Of a stretch of 50,886 nt of DNA, positions 26,692-34,709 are shown one piece after another. The notes under the pieces were generated by a model. That model was not told where the DNA came from, searched no databases, and was given only the letters and a program-made list of their open reading frames with translations. Each line of letters begins with the position of its first letter. The first letter of the stretch is position 1. This stretch comes from JAEHDI01 sp035455185 (GTDB lineage Bacteria > Acidobacteriota > Terriglobia > Bryobacterales > Bryobacteraceae), in NCBI GenBank assembly GCA_035455185.1, contig DATIFQ010000432.1:1-50886 (forward strand), in the 5' to 3' direction. The translations under genes were made by a program, and so were the position numbers.

Positions 26692-27450
26692 ATGAACGCT
26701 ACACGTGTGTCCGGACGGGGCAGTGAGAATCCGAATTCGAAGCGTGACCGAATCATCCTCGATCACCTTCCGCTTGTCAAAGCCATCGCCCTACGGGTCC
26801 ATGAGAACCTGCCGGTACACGTGGACCTCGATGATCTGGTGCACGCCGGCATCCTGGGTCTGTTCGATGCCGCCAAGAGATACAACCCGAGCAAGCGGGT
26901 GAATTTTCCGAGTTACGCGAAGCACCGCATCAAGGGCGCGATTCTTGACAGCCTTCGCCAACTCGATTGGGCCTCCCGTGACATGCGGCGGCGGCATAAG
27001 CAGATCGAGGCGGCCACGCGCGACCTGGCTGCCGTCCTGAAGCGCAATCCGACGCAGGCGGAACTGGCGGCGAAGATGGGCGTCGGGATGGATCGCTGGC
27101 AACAGATGATGGTTGAGATGCGGAACGTCGGGCTGGTTTCCGCGTCGGGCCGTGGTCCCGAAAACGAAGACGGCCCCCCACCCGATTTTCCGGCCGAAGA
27201 GGAGACTCAACCCGACTCGATCTGCGCACGCGAGCAACTTCGCGGGCATCTACGGGTCGCCATGGGGACGCTGCCGGAAAGGTACCGGAAAGTCGTACTA
27301 CTTTACTACACGAATGAGATGACCATGCGGGAGATCGGCGAAATCATGGGGATCAACGAAAGCCGGGTATCCCAAATCCACAAGTCCGCCCTGCAAAAAA
27401 TGGCTGAGGCGCTTCAGTCCGCGGGGATCACTTCAAGCGGAGCGTTCTAA
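26692..27450 (+). CDS. FliA/WhiG-type (sigma-28 family) RNA polymerase sigma factor
   Basis: 252 residues. Region 2 (about 20-90) contains LVKAIALRVHENLPVHVDLDDLVHAGILGLFDAA and FPSYAKHRIKGAILDSLRQLDW, typical of FliA-type factors. Region 3 and region 4 (LPERYRKVVLLYYTNEMTMREIGEIMGINESRVSQIHKSAL) follow. AAGGG precedes the chosen ATG at 26692; an upstream in-frame extension is not conserved. FliA usually drives flagellar genes, WhiG sporulation genes, and neither is present here. A 280-base upstream region contains the tandem repeat. Confidence 0.92.
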   Translation: MNATRVSGRGSENPNSKRDRIILDHLPLVKAIALRVHENLPVHVDLDDLVHAGILGLFDAAKRYNPSKRVNFPSYAKHRIKGAILDSLRQLDWASRDMRRRHKQIEAATRDLAAVLKRNPTQAELAAKMGVGMDRWQQMMVEMRNVGLVSASGRGPENEDGPPPDFPAEEETQPDSICAREQLRGHLRVAMGTLPERYRKVVLLYYTNEMTMREIGEIMGINESRVSQIHKSALQKMAEALQSAGITSSGAF

Positions 27451-27462
27451 GGATCGCCCGGC

Positions 27463-29178
27463 CTACTTGATCTCGACCGAGTATGGCATGAGCCGCAACA
27501 TGCCGCCCTCGATCCAGGCGTTGATGTGCACGCCTTTCGTGAGTGAGCGGAACCGGCTTTCGAGCGCCGACACTTTGGACTTGCTCAGCAGGCGCTCGAC
27601 GATGCTGCGTTTGGGTGGATACACGACGAGATTCACCCGCTGCGTGTCGGGGACCTGCGCTTTCCGCCGCGCCAGTTCGATGGCTTGGTCAATACCGCCC
27701 AATTCGTCCACAAGGCCGCGCACCTTGGCCTGTGACCCCAGCCACACGCGACCCTGTGCCAGCGGCTCGATCTCGTCGAACTTCCGCTTGCGCGCATCTG
27801 CCACCTTCTGGACGAAAGTCCTGTAGTTGTCGTCGATCCCATCCCGGAGCTTCTTGCGCGCGGCGTCGCTGAGCGGTTGGTAATCGGAGTCGAGATCGGC
27901 GAACCGCCCGCGGGTGAGCATTTCCTTTTGGATGCCGAGTTTGTCATAGAGGCCCCGCAGGTTCACCTTGCCGAAAACCACGCCGATTGATCCGGTGATC
28001 GTTCCCGGATACGCCACCACCGGATCGCCGGTCATGGCCATGTAGTAGCCGCCCGAAGCGGCGGCGTCAGACATCGACACGACCACCGGTTTCGCCCGGC
28101 TGAGGGTATTCATCTCGCGCCAGATTTCGTCGGATGCAAACGAGCTTCCCCCCGGCGAGTCGATGCGCACCACCACGGCTCGAATGGCTTCATCCTTCGC
28201 CACGTCCCGCAAGAGCCGGATAAAACGCTGCGCATAGATGCCACTTTCGCCGGACAGGTCGTCCCCGCTGCCGCCTTCGATCGAGCCCTCCGCAACCACC
28301 AGGGCGATGCGCCGTCCCGCGGGCCGTTCCGCAGCCACGGCACGGAGATAATCCCGGCAACCCAACTTTTTCAGATCGTCCTGCGCGAGGCGCTTTCTTA
28401 GTTCGCTGTATACCTGGTCCTCGTAAACCAGTGCATCGACCAAGCCCTTCTTCAGCGCCTCTTCGGGAAGAAAGGGGCCGTCATCGATGGCGGCCCTGAT
28501 CTCGTTCGGATCTTTCCGCCTGCCTTCAGCCACCGTCGAAATCAGGTGCGCGAACAGTTCATCGAGGATCGAGTTCAGCACCTCCCGTGTCTCCGGGCTC
28601 ATCGACGTCCGTGTGAACATGTCGCCGAAGTCCTTATAGCGGCCGGCGTGCTCGATCTCCACCTGAACGCCGATCTTGTCCAAGGTCTTGCGGAGATACA
28701 TCACCTCTGCACGGAGACCCTTTACGTCGAGCCAGTCTTCCGGGGCCATGTACACGCGATCTGCGGCGCTCGCGAGATAATACTCCCGCGTGCGCGCCGA
28801 GCGAAGGTACGCCACCAACGGTTTTCCCGACTTGCGGAAACGGGCGAGGCAGCCGCGGATTTCCTGGAGTTTCCCCCACCCGACGTTCAGCCCGCCGGGC
28901 AGCAAGACGACGGCTTTGATGCGCGGGTCGGTCTCAGCCCGGCGAAGGATTCGCCATACGTCGCTGACCGTGAGCGGTTCTTTCTCTTCGAAAAAAGGAA
29001 GCGGGATGCTCATCGGCGCCTGCTCGGGGATGTCCCCTTCCAGGTTCAGCACGAGTGTCGATCCGTCCGCAATCGCCGGAGGCCGTTCTGCCAGCCGCAC
29101 AGCCGCGAAAAGCAGGATGATCAGCGCAAGTCCCGCGAGGATGACCCCGGTCAGGACGCCGATGAGGAACTTCACCAT
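27463..29178 (-). CDS. sppA: Signal peptide peptidase SppA, long (67K) type
   Basis: 571 residues with two ClpP-like halves, as in E. coli SppA. An N-terminal membrane anchor (LIGVLTGVILAGLALIILLFAAV) places it on the periplasmic face. The catalytic lysine lies in the N-terminal half (K182 in HAGRYKDFGDMF) and the serine in the C-terminal half (S375 in DAAASGGYYMAM); RIDSPGGSS forms the oxyanion region. It degrades signal-peptide remnants. It converges on the sigma-factor gene with 12 bases between stops. Confidence 0.95.
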   Translation of the reverse strand: MVKFLIGVLTGVILAGLALIILLFAAVRLAERPPAIADGSTLVLNLEGDIPEQAPMSIPLPFFEEKEPLTVSDVWRILRRAETDPRIKAVVLLPGGLNVGWGKLQEIRGCLARFRKSGKPLVAYLRSARTREYYLASAADRVYMAPEDWLDVKGLRAEVMYLRKTLDKIGVQVEIEHAGRYKDFGDMFTRTSMSPETREVLNSILDELFAHLISTVAEGRRKDPNEIRAAIDDGPFLPEEALKKGLVDALVYEDQVYSELRKRLAQDDLKKLGCRDYLRAVAAERPAGRRIALVVAEGSIEGGSGDDLSGESGIYAQRFIRLLRDVAKDEAIRAVVVRIDSPGGSSFASDEIWREMNTLSRAKPVVVSMSDAAASGGYYMAMTGDPVVAYPGTITGSIGVVFGKVNLRGLYDKLGIQKEMLTRGRFADLDSDYQPLSDAARKKLRDGIDDNYRTFVQKVADARKRKFDEIEPLAQGRVWLGSQAKVRGLVDELGGIDQAIELARRKAQVPDTQRVNLVVYPPKRSIVERLLSKSKVSALESRFRSLTKGVHINAWIEGGMLRLMPYSVEIK

Positions 29179-29194
29179 GGTCTTTTGTCCAATC

Positions 29195-30049
29195 TTAGGC
29201 GCCCGTCAGGATCAGGTCGACCCGGCGGCTCACATCTTTCAGGTAGGGCAGGTCGCCGCCTTCGAGTTCCACCGTCGCCGAGCCTTTGTAGCCGACTTCG
29301 GCCAGCGCTTTGTAGACTTCCTTCCAGTCGATGTCGCCCTCGCGCAGATTCACGAAGTCCGCCTTCATGTTCTTGAAGCGGAAGTCCTTGAAGTGCAGCT
29401 TGCAGATGCGCTTGTTGAGCGTGCGGATCCAGTCCTGCGGATAGCCGTAGAACACCATGTTGCCGACATCGACGTAGGCCCGAACCCAAGGGCTCTTGAA
29501 CTCGTCGACGTAGCGCGCCATTTCAAGCGGGCTCAGCAGGAACTTGTTCCAGACTTCCTCGATGCCGATGACCACCTTCATTTTCTCCGCCATCGGGATC
29601 AGCTTGCGGATCTGAACTTGCGAGCGGGTCCACGCGTCTTTGTAACTGGTCTGCGGGTTCACGACCGCCGGAACCAGCAGCACGGTATCCGCGCCCCAGA
29701 GTTGCGCGTTCTTGAGGCTCGTCTCCATGCCCTTCATACTCTCGGCGACTACCGCCGGGTCGGCCGAGGAGAGCGGGTATTTCCAATGGGCCGAATTCAT
29801 CACCGAGTGAATCCGCACCTTCGTTGCATCCGAAGCTTTCTTGAACTCCTCCGCCTTGCGCGGATCGGTTTCGGTGTTGGGCTCCATCTCTTCGAATCCG
29901 GCATCGCGGGCCATCTTGAAACGGTCCATGATGCTGAGCTTCTCCGGCAGCATGCCGAACCAGATCGCTTTCTTGATCGGCAAGCGTGCCGGAGCGGCGG
30001 AAGCCATCGCGGCCGCCGCTGTCGAACCTAGAAACGTACGCCGAGTCAT
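29195..30049 (-). CDS. Exported sugar phosphate isomerase/epimerase-like TIM-barrel protein
   Basis: 284 residues. The N-terminal MTRRTFLGSTAAAAMASAAP is a twin-arginine signal. The rest is an AP-endonuclease-2/xylose-isomerase-like barrel with candidate metal ligands in EEMEPNTE, VVIGIEEVWN, AYVDVGNMVF, KLHFKDF and TVELEGGD. GGGAGA precedes the ATG. It is followed by sppA (16 bases) and preceded by a second member of the same family. Such Tat-exported isomerases are abundant in Acidobacteriota and Planctomycetota; substrates are unknown. Confidence 0.85.
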   Translation of the reverse strand: MTRRTFLGSTAAAAMASAAPARLPIKKAIWFGMLPEKLSIMDRFKMARDAGFEEMEPNTETDPRKAEEFKKASDATKVRIHSVMNSAHWKYPLSSADPAVVAESMKGMETSLKNAQLWGADTVLLVPAVVNPQTSYKDAWTRSQVQIRKLIPMAEKMKVVIGIEEVWNKFLLSPLEMARYVDEFKSPWVRAYVDVGNMVFYGYPQDWIRTLNKRICKLHFKDFRFKNMKADFVNLREGDIDWKEVYKALAEVGYKGSATVELEGGDLPYLKDVSRRVDLILTGA

Positions 30050-30105
30050 TCTTATTTCTCCCTTTTCAATTCTGAAGTCAGAACTCTACTCCGAAATCCC
30101 TGCTT

Positions 30106-31026
30106 TTATGCAAACTCTACCCCAACGTCTGCGCCGACCTGCCGGATATACCGCTTCCCTTCTTCGTACTCTTCCGCGGTCTTCAGGTGTTCCAGCATCA
30201 AGGGGGCCTCGGAAGGCAGCTTCGCAAGCTCTCGAAGGTAGGAGCGGTAATCGACCTCGCCTCTGCCCGGCACAACTTCGACGAAGTGCACGTTCATCTC
30301 GACCACCCACGCCAGATCCTTCGCGTGGCAGGAGACGATCCATGGACCAAGCTTCCGGAAGCACTCCTCAACGAATTTCCCGCTCTGATAGAAGCGTTCC
30401 GGACTGTTGATTCCGTTGCAGACGTCCATGTGGACCGCGAACGCTTTCCGGTCGATCGCCTTGATCAGGCGAAGGTATGCATCGGGCCCATCCGGCAAGC
30501 TCCAGCCCATCATCTCGAGGGTGAATTTCGTCCGCGTCGGCTTGACTTCGTCGATGAGGCGGCGGCAATTTTCGACCGTTGCATCAAAGAATTCCTTGGA
30601 GAAATTGCCGGGATGCGGACCGTACCACACTTTGGGATTCATCGAACCGGCGATGTCCACGCAGCATCGTGCGCCCACGGCCTCGGCGAGCGCCAATCGC
30701 CCGGTAACGAATCGCATATTCTGTTGCCGCTTCTGGGGATCCGGATCGAGCATGTTGACCCAGGCGCCGACTTCGGCAATAGTCACCCTTTCGGCGGCAA
30801 AGGCCTTCTCGATTTCACGGACTCTCGCCGTATCGTCAGGTTTGGCGTTCGGGCAGTATGCCGCGCTGTAACCGAGCCTCCGGTGTTCGCGGGCCATTTC
30901 CTGTGGATCGTCGGTCTTCAGGAAGATCGGGCCGCCAAGCCGAATAGGGCGCCCTGAGGCATGGAAAGGAACGGCTGCGCCGGCCATTACGGCCAGTGCA
31001 CTGCGGCGGGTCGGTCTGTAACTCAC
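30106..31026 (-). CDS. Second exported xylose-isomerase-like TIM-barrel protein
   Basis: 306 residues. Begins at GTG (31026), MSYRPTRRSALAVMAGAAVPF, a short Tat-type signal. Barrel motifs with likely metal ligands are FTLEMMGWSLP, FAVHMDVCNGI, VSCHAKDL and HFVEVVPGRGEVDY. It is only distantly like the downstream copy, so this is not a recent duplication. TAGAAT at 31033-31038 on the minus strand ends 6 bases before the GTG, which would make the transcript start at the start codon. The two isomerases probably act on related sugars outside the cytoplasm (inference). Confidence 0.82.
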   Translation of the reverse strand: MSYRPTRRSALAVMAGAAVPFHASGRPIRLGGPIFLKTDDPQEMAREHRRLGYSAAYCPNAKPDDTARVREIEKAFAAERVTIAEVGAWVNMLDPDPQKRQQNMRFVTGRLALAEAVGARCCVDIAGSMNPKVWYGPHPGNFSKEFFDATVENCRRLIDEVKPTRTKFTLEMMGWSLPDGPDAYLRLIKAIDRKAFAVHMDVCNGINSPERFYQSGKFVEECFRKLGPWIVSCHAKDLAWVVEMNVHFVEVVPGRGEVDYRSYLRELAKLPSEAPLMLEHLKTAEEYEEGKRYIRQVGADVGVEFA

Positions 31027-31032
31027 CCCCCG

Positions 31033-31038
31033 ATTCTA
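31033..31038 (-). promoter_or_regulatory. -10-like box 6 bases before a GTG start
   Basis: Minus-strand TAGAAT directly preceded by TG. With a standard -7 geometry the first transcribed base would be the G of the GTG at 31026. Confidence 0.35.
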
Positions 31039-31106
31039 CATCGAAGTCAAGCACTCCCTCGGCACGTTGTTCCGCGCGGCCGTCTCCAGCCTGTGCTGCG
31101 CGCAAC

Positions 31107-31772
31107 TCAGATCAAATTGGGGATTTTGATGATCTTCTTCTGTATCGCGTATTGGACGAGCTGGGCTTTGTTGTGGATGTCGAGCTTACGCATCAAGTTA
31201 AACTTGTGCGCCTCCACGGTTTTGACGCTCAGGTTCAGTTGGCAAGCGACCTCCTTGACGGAATTGCCCTCGGCGAGCATCTTGAGGACTTCTTTCTCAC
31301 GCGGCGTCAGCGTTGCGAAACGTGGAAGCCGGTCGGTCGACTTGATCCGCGTCCGGAAATCATCCACCAATTGTGAGAGCATTCGCGGGCTGAGGTAGCT
31401 ACCTCCCCGCGAGACGTCCCGTATAGCGGCCACCAGTTGCGGCGCCGGGCTGTCCTTGAGCACGTAGCCGCTCGCTCCGACTTCCATACCCTCGACGAGG
31501 TAGTCCTCATCGTCATACATGGTGAGAAACAAGACCTTCGTCTCAGGGCGGTTTCTACGGATCTGGCGGGTCGTCTCGAAGCTGCTGGGTCCCGGCATGC
31601 CGATATCCATCAATACGACGTCGGGCCGAAACTGACCAGCCCGTTCGAGCGCTTCGGTGCCGTTGGCTGCCTCGCCGACAATCTCGATGTCTGACTCAGC
31701 GGCCAGCAGCGTTTTCACACCCTGGCGGAACAGCGTATGATCGTCCGCCAGCAGAATTCGAATCTTGGCCAT
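31107..31772 (-). CDS. NarL/LuxR-type response regulator
   Basis: 221 residues from MAKIRILLADDHTLFRQGVK. The receiver domain has the acidic pair D10-D11, phospho-acceptor D56 (VVLMDIGMPG) and the conserved lysine in YVLKDS. The C-terminal LuxR helix-turn-helix reads LTPREKEVLKMLAEGNSVKEVA, then LSVKTVEAHKFNLMRKL. It directly follows its cognate kinase (4 bases). An upstream in-frame ATG inside the kinase gene is not conserved and is rejected. Target promoters are unknown; the linked polysaccharide genes are candidates. Confidence 0.94.
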   Translation of the reverse strand: MAKIRILLADDHTLFRQGVKTLLAAESDIEIVGEAANGTEALERAGQFRPDVVLMDIGMPGPSSFETTRQIRRNRPETKVLFLTMYDDEDYLVEGMEVGASGYVLKDSPAPQLVAAIRDVSRGGSYLSPRMLSQLVDDFRTRIKSTDRLPRFATLTPREKEVLKMLAEGNSVKEVACQLNLSVKTVEAHKFNLMRKLDIHNKAQLVQYAIQKKIIKIPNLI

Positions 31773-31776
31773 ACAC

Positions 31777-33438
31777 TCACGCTCGATTCCTTCCGGGACA
31801 ATCCGGGATTTTCGGGCCGTTCCTGTCAATTTCTGGTGTCACTGGCAGTTCGATGAGCACCTGCGTCCCCTTCCTTGGCCGGCTTTGTATTTGAAATTCG
31901 CCCCTGAACAACGCCACTCGTTCTCGCATACCAGGGAGGCCATGGGATTCGCTTTTCCCAGACTTTTCTTCGACCCGGAAGCCGACGCCGTCGTCGGCCA
32001 CCCGGAGCCTCAATCTTCCATCGGCATGCACCGCGGAAATGTTTACACAGCCGGCCGAAGAGTGGCGTGCGATGTTGTTGGCGCACTCCTGTATCAGGCG
32101 ATATACCACCGCGGCGACACGCTCCGGCAGCTCCGTCAGGTTGGAGGTCCTGACGCGGACCTCCATGCCGTGAAAGCGTCTCAGACGTGTCGCGATCTGT
32201 CGGAGTGCGGCCGGCAGACCAAGCTGTTCCAGAACCGCCGGGCTTAACGCCCCGATGAGGCGCCGGATCTCGCTGATCGTTCGCTCCGTCAGTGCCCGGG
32301 TCTCCGCCAATCCGGTCTTCAGGTACTCCAGGCTCTCGGGAATCAGCCGTTCGAGCAACTCCAGTTGCAGGCGGATGCAGAGCAGTGACTGGCCCGCCTC
32401 GTCGTGCAACTCCGCGCTGATTCGCCTCCTCTCCCGCTCCTCGGTCGCGACCACCGTCGCGCCCAGGGCCCGCACCTGTTCCTCCCGCGCCGCCAGGTCT
32501 TCGACGAGACGGGCCTTTTCCGCTGCCAGCAGACAGCGCTCCCCAGCCGCCGCCAGCAGGTCCTGCTCCCTTGGGAGCCACTCGTATGGCCCTGCGAAGC
32601 CGAACTGGATCACCCCCACGGCGCAGTCGCCTGCCGCCAGAGGCACCGACCAGCACGAGCGGTACCGCCCCCGCCATTTCGGGTCGAGGGCGAGCCCCTC
32701 CACCCGTCCGCAACGGCACGCCGGTACGGAGAGCTTGCCGGACCGGAACTGGGTCCCCGTCACCCGCAACGGCCGCGCTTCCAGCTTGTCCGTGCCCTCC
32801 ACGGCCGCGCGCAGAATCCAGTCACCCGAGTCCCAATCCCGGAGGAAGAGCGCTCCCGCCCGTGCCCGGCAGAACCTGGTAAGCGTCTCGATCATCCTTG
32901 GAAGGAGCTCATCCATCGTCTTCGATTCCAGTTCTGCCCGGAACAGCTCCTGGTACGCGCTGGTTTCAGCCTCCCGAACCTGGTAGAACGCGTTGTTCAG
33001 AGTCAGCACCACGCAGAACTGCAATTGCTCACGGGCCCAGCCGAGATTGGCGCGTTCCTGCGCAGGCAGGGGTCGAAACAGCGGCGCGAGGAGGCGGTCG
33101 TACTCGCCAAGCGCGGTGATGATCTGGTCCGGCGCCAGATTCAGCTTTGCCAGCCGGCGCCCGTTGTACTCTACCTGCTCGAAGAAGTCCACGACTGGTT
33201 TTCCAGCCGCCAGCAGTCTAGACGCCGCACCTGGGGTAATCGCGGCGAGAGCCCGGCGCTGCACCGCCTCATATCCGGCGCGCCGCAAATGCATTAGGAA
33301 CTTGCGCTCGAGCGAGGCGGCCCGGCCCTTCAGGATCTGGGCGAGGCGTTCCAGATGCGCCCGCAACTGTTCGCCGAGCACGTCGGCGGCAGCGGCCAAC
33401 GCAGGCGGATTCTCAGAGTACGTCACCGCGTCATCCAT
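31777..33438 (-). CDS. Cytoplasmic GAF-domain HisKA_3 sensor histidine kinase
   Basis: 553 residues with no membrane segment. Residues 1-155 are a helical N-terminal region I cannot assign; a protoglobin-like or other helical sensor is possible. A GAF domain spans about 170-310 and contains C241, C243, C262 and C272. The dimerisation/phosphotransfer helix carries H345 in RRRISAELHDEAGQSL. The ATPase has the N-box ECANNIARHS and G-boxes DDGVGF and GLPGM. It is a NarX/DegS-class kinase paired with the response regulator. It follows the ankyrin gene by 14 bases. Confidence 0.92.
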   Translation of the reverse strand: MDDAVTYSENPPALAAAADVLGEQLRAHLERLAQILKGRAASLERKFLMHLRRAGYEAVQRRALAAITPGAASRLLAAGKPVVDFFEQVEYNGRRLAKLNLAPDQIITALGEYDRLLAPLFRPLPAQERANLGWAREQLQFCVVLTLNNAFYQVREAETSAYQELFRAELESKTMDELLPRMIETLTRFCRARAGALFLRDWDSGDWILRAAVEGTDKLEARPLRVTGTQFRSGKLSVPACRCGRVEGLALDPKWRGRYRSCWSVPLAAGDCAVGVIQFGFAGPYEWLPREQDLLAAAGERCLLAAEKARLVEDLAAREEQVRALGATVVATEERERRRISAELHDEAGQSLLCIRLQLELLERLIPESLEYLKTGLAETRALTERTISEIRRLIGALSPAVLEQLGLPAALRQIATRLRRFHGMEVRVRTSNLTELPERVAAVVYRLIQECANNIARHSSAGCVNISAVHADGRLRLRVADDGVGFRVEEKSGKSESHGLPGMRERVALFRGEFQIQSRPRKGTQVLIELPVTPEIDRNGPKIPDCPGRNRA

Positions 33439-33452
33439 CGGACGCGCGACGT

Positions 33453-34679
33453 CTATTCTTTAGCGCCCTTCTCCTTGAGAAACGCCACGATCCCAGCGTA
33501 ACCGTTTTCCATGGCTGCTGTCGTGGGGGTTTTCCCGCCGCGGGTTCGGGCATTCACGTCAGCTCCGTTTTCGACCAGAAGACGCACGACCTCCAACCGG
33601 CCCCACGATGCCGCATGGTGGAGCGGTGTCGCTCCCGAGTCGCTGTCCTGGGCGTTCACGTCCGCACCCCGGCCCAGCAGCAGCGCCACGACCTCCCGGT
33701 GTCCTCCAAGGGCAGCGTCGTGCAGGGGAGTGCCTCCGGCGCTGTTCCTGGCGTTTACGCCGGCTCCATGCGCGATCAGCAGTGCGGCAATCTCCGCATG
33801 TCCGTTGAGTGCGGCGTCGTGCAGCAGGGTTGAGCCGTTAGTGGTGTTGCCCGTGACGCTGATTCCTCGTTCCACCAGCATCCGGACGAGGTCGGTTTGA
33901 CCGCCCAGCACGGCCTGTTGCAGCCGCTCTACCGCGCCTCGTCCCAGCGGCTGCTTGCCTGCCCGGTCGAGCAGAACTTCTGCCACACGGTTGTTTCTGT
34001 ACCGGAGCGCCTCGTCGAGCGGTGTGGCCCCCGAGCCGTCTTTGGCTTCCGGGTCGGCGCCTGCTTCGAGCAGGATCGCCACGACTTCGGCATGACCCTT
34101 GACTGCCGCCTCGTGCATCGGCGTCGTGCCCGACTCCCGGTTCTTCACATGCACGTCCGCGCCGCGCGCCACCAGGAGCCTCGCGATCTCTGCCTGCCCT
34201 TTCCATGCCGCTTCATCGAGAGGTGTCGAACCGGAGTTGTCCTTTTCGTTAACGTCGGCGCCCCGGTTGAGCAGAAGCTCCACGAGATCCCGGTAGCCCC
34301 GGTTTGCCGCCAAATGGAGGGCTGTCTGCCCGGAGCTGTAACGTGCCCTGATATCGGCGCCGTTGTCGAGCAGGAGCGCCGCAGCCTCGCGATGGTTCGT
34401 GACAACTGCGTAGTGCAGGGGAGTCGAACCGGCCTCGGCGTGACGGGCGTTCACATTGGCGCCGCGCTCTACCAGCAGCCGGATCACATCGAGATGGCCG
34501 CCCCAGGCGGCGTCGTGTAACGCGGTGCCCCCAAGCGAATCCCGGGCATTGATGTCGGCGCCGCCGTCGAGCAATGCGCGCACCTTCGCCGCGTCTCCCG
34601 CACGTGCCGCGTCGTGCAACTCGCCTGCTTCCACAAACGGCACGATTCCGGCCGCCACCACGAGCACGGCAAGCCGCAT
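33453..34679 (-). CDS. Secreted ankyrin-repeat protein (about 12 repeats)
   Basis: 408 residues. MRLAVLVVAAGIVPFVEAGE is a signal peptide, and the rest is almost entirely ankyrin repeats of 33-34 residues. The units TALHDAAWGGH, TPLHYAVVTNH, TALHLAANRGY, TPLDEAAWKGQ, TPMHEAAVKGH, TLLHDAALNGH, TPLHDAALGGH and TPLHHAASWGR are the clearest; I count 12 including degenerate first, seventh, eighth and last copies. Ankyrin stacks mediate protein contacts. It lies 30 bases after the sulfatase and 14 before the kinase. A weak GATAGT box ends 8 bases before its ATG. Partner unknown. Confidence 0.9.
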   Translation of the reverse strand: MRLAVLVVAAGIVPFVEAGELHDAARAGDAAKVRALLDGGADINARDSLGGTALHDAAWGGHLDVIRLLVERGANVNARHAEAGSTPLHYAVVTNHREAAALLLDNGADIRARYSSGQTALHLAANRGYRDLVELLLNRGADVNEKDNSGSTPLDEAAWKGQAEIARLLVARGADVHVKNRESGTTPMHEAAVKGHAEVVAILLEAGADPEAKDGSGATPLDEALRYRNNRVAEVLLDRAGKQPLGRGAVERLQQAVLGGQTDLVRMLVERGISVTGNTTNGSTLLHDAALNGHAEIAALLIAHGAGVNARNSAGGTPLHDAALGGHREVVALLLGRGADVNAQDSDSGATPLHHAASWGRLEVVRLLVENGADVNARTRGGKTPTTAAMENGYAGIVAFLKEKGAKE

Positions 34680-34709
34680 AGCTTCAGACTATCACCGGCC
34701 CCGAGCTGC

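Noticed and set aside
29195..31026. The adjacent TIM-barrel genes as a recent tandem duplication.
   Set aside because: They share only fold-level motifs; lengths, N-termini and metal-site contexts differ.
33453..34679. Regular 99-base DNA periodicity suggesting a repeat array or CRISPR.
   Set aside because: The period is one ankyrin unit within one continuous reading frame; there are no identical short repeats with unique spacers.
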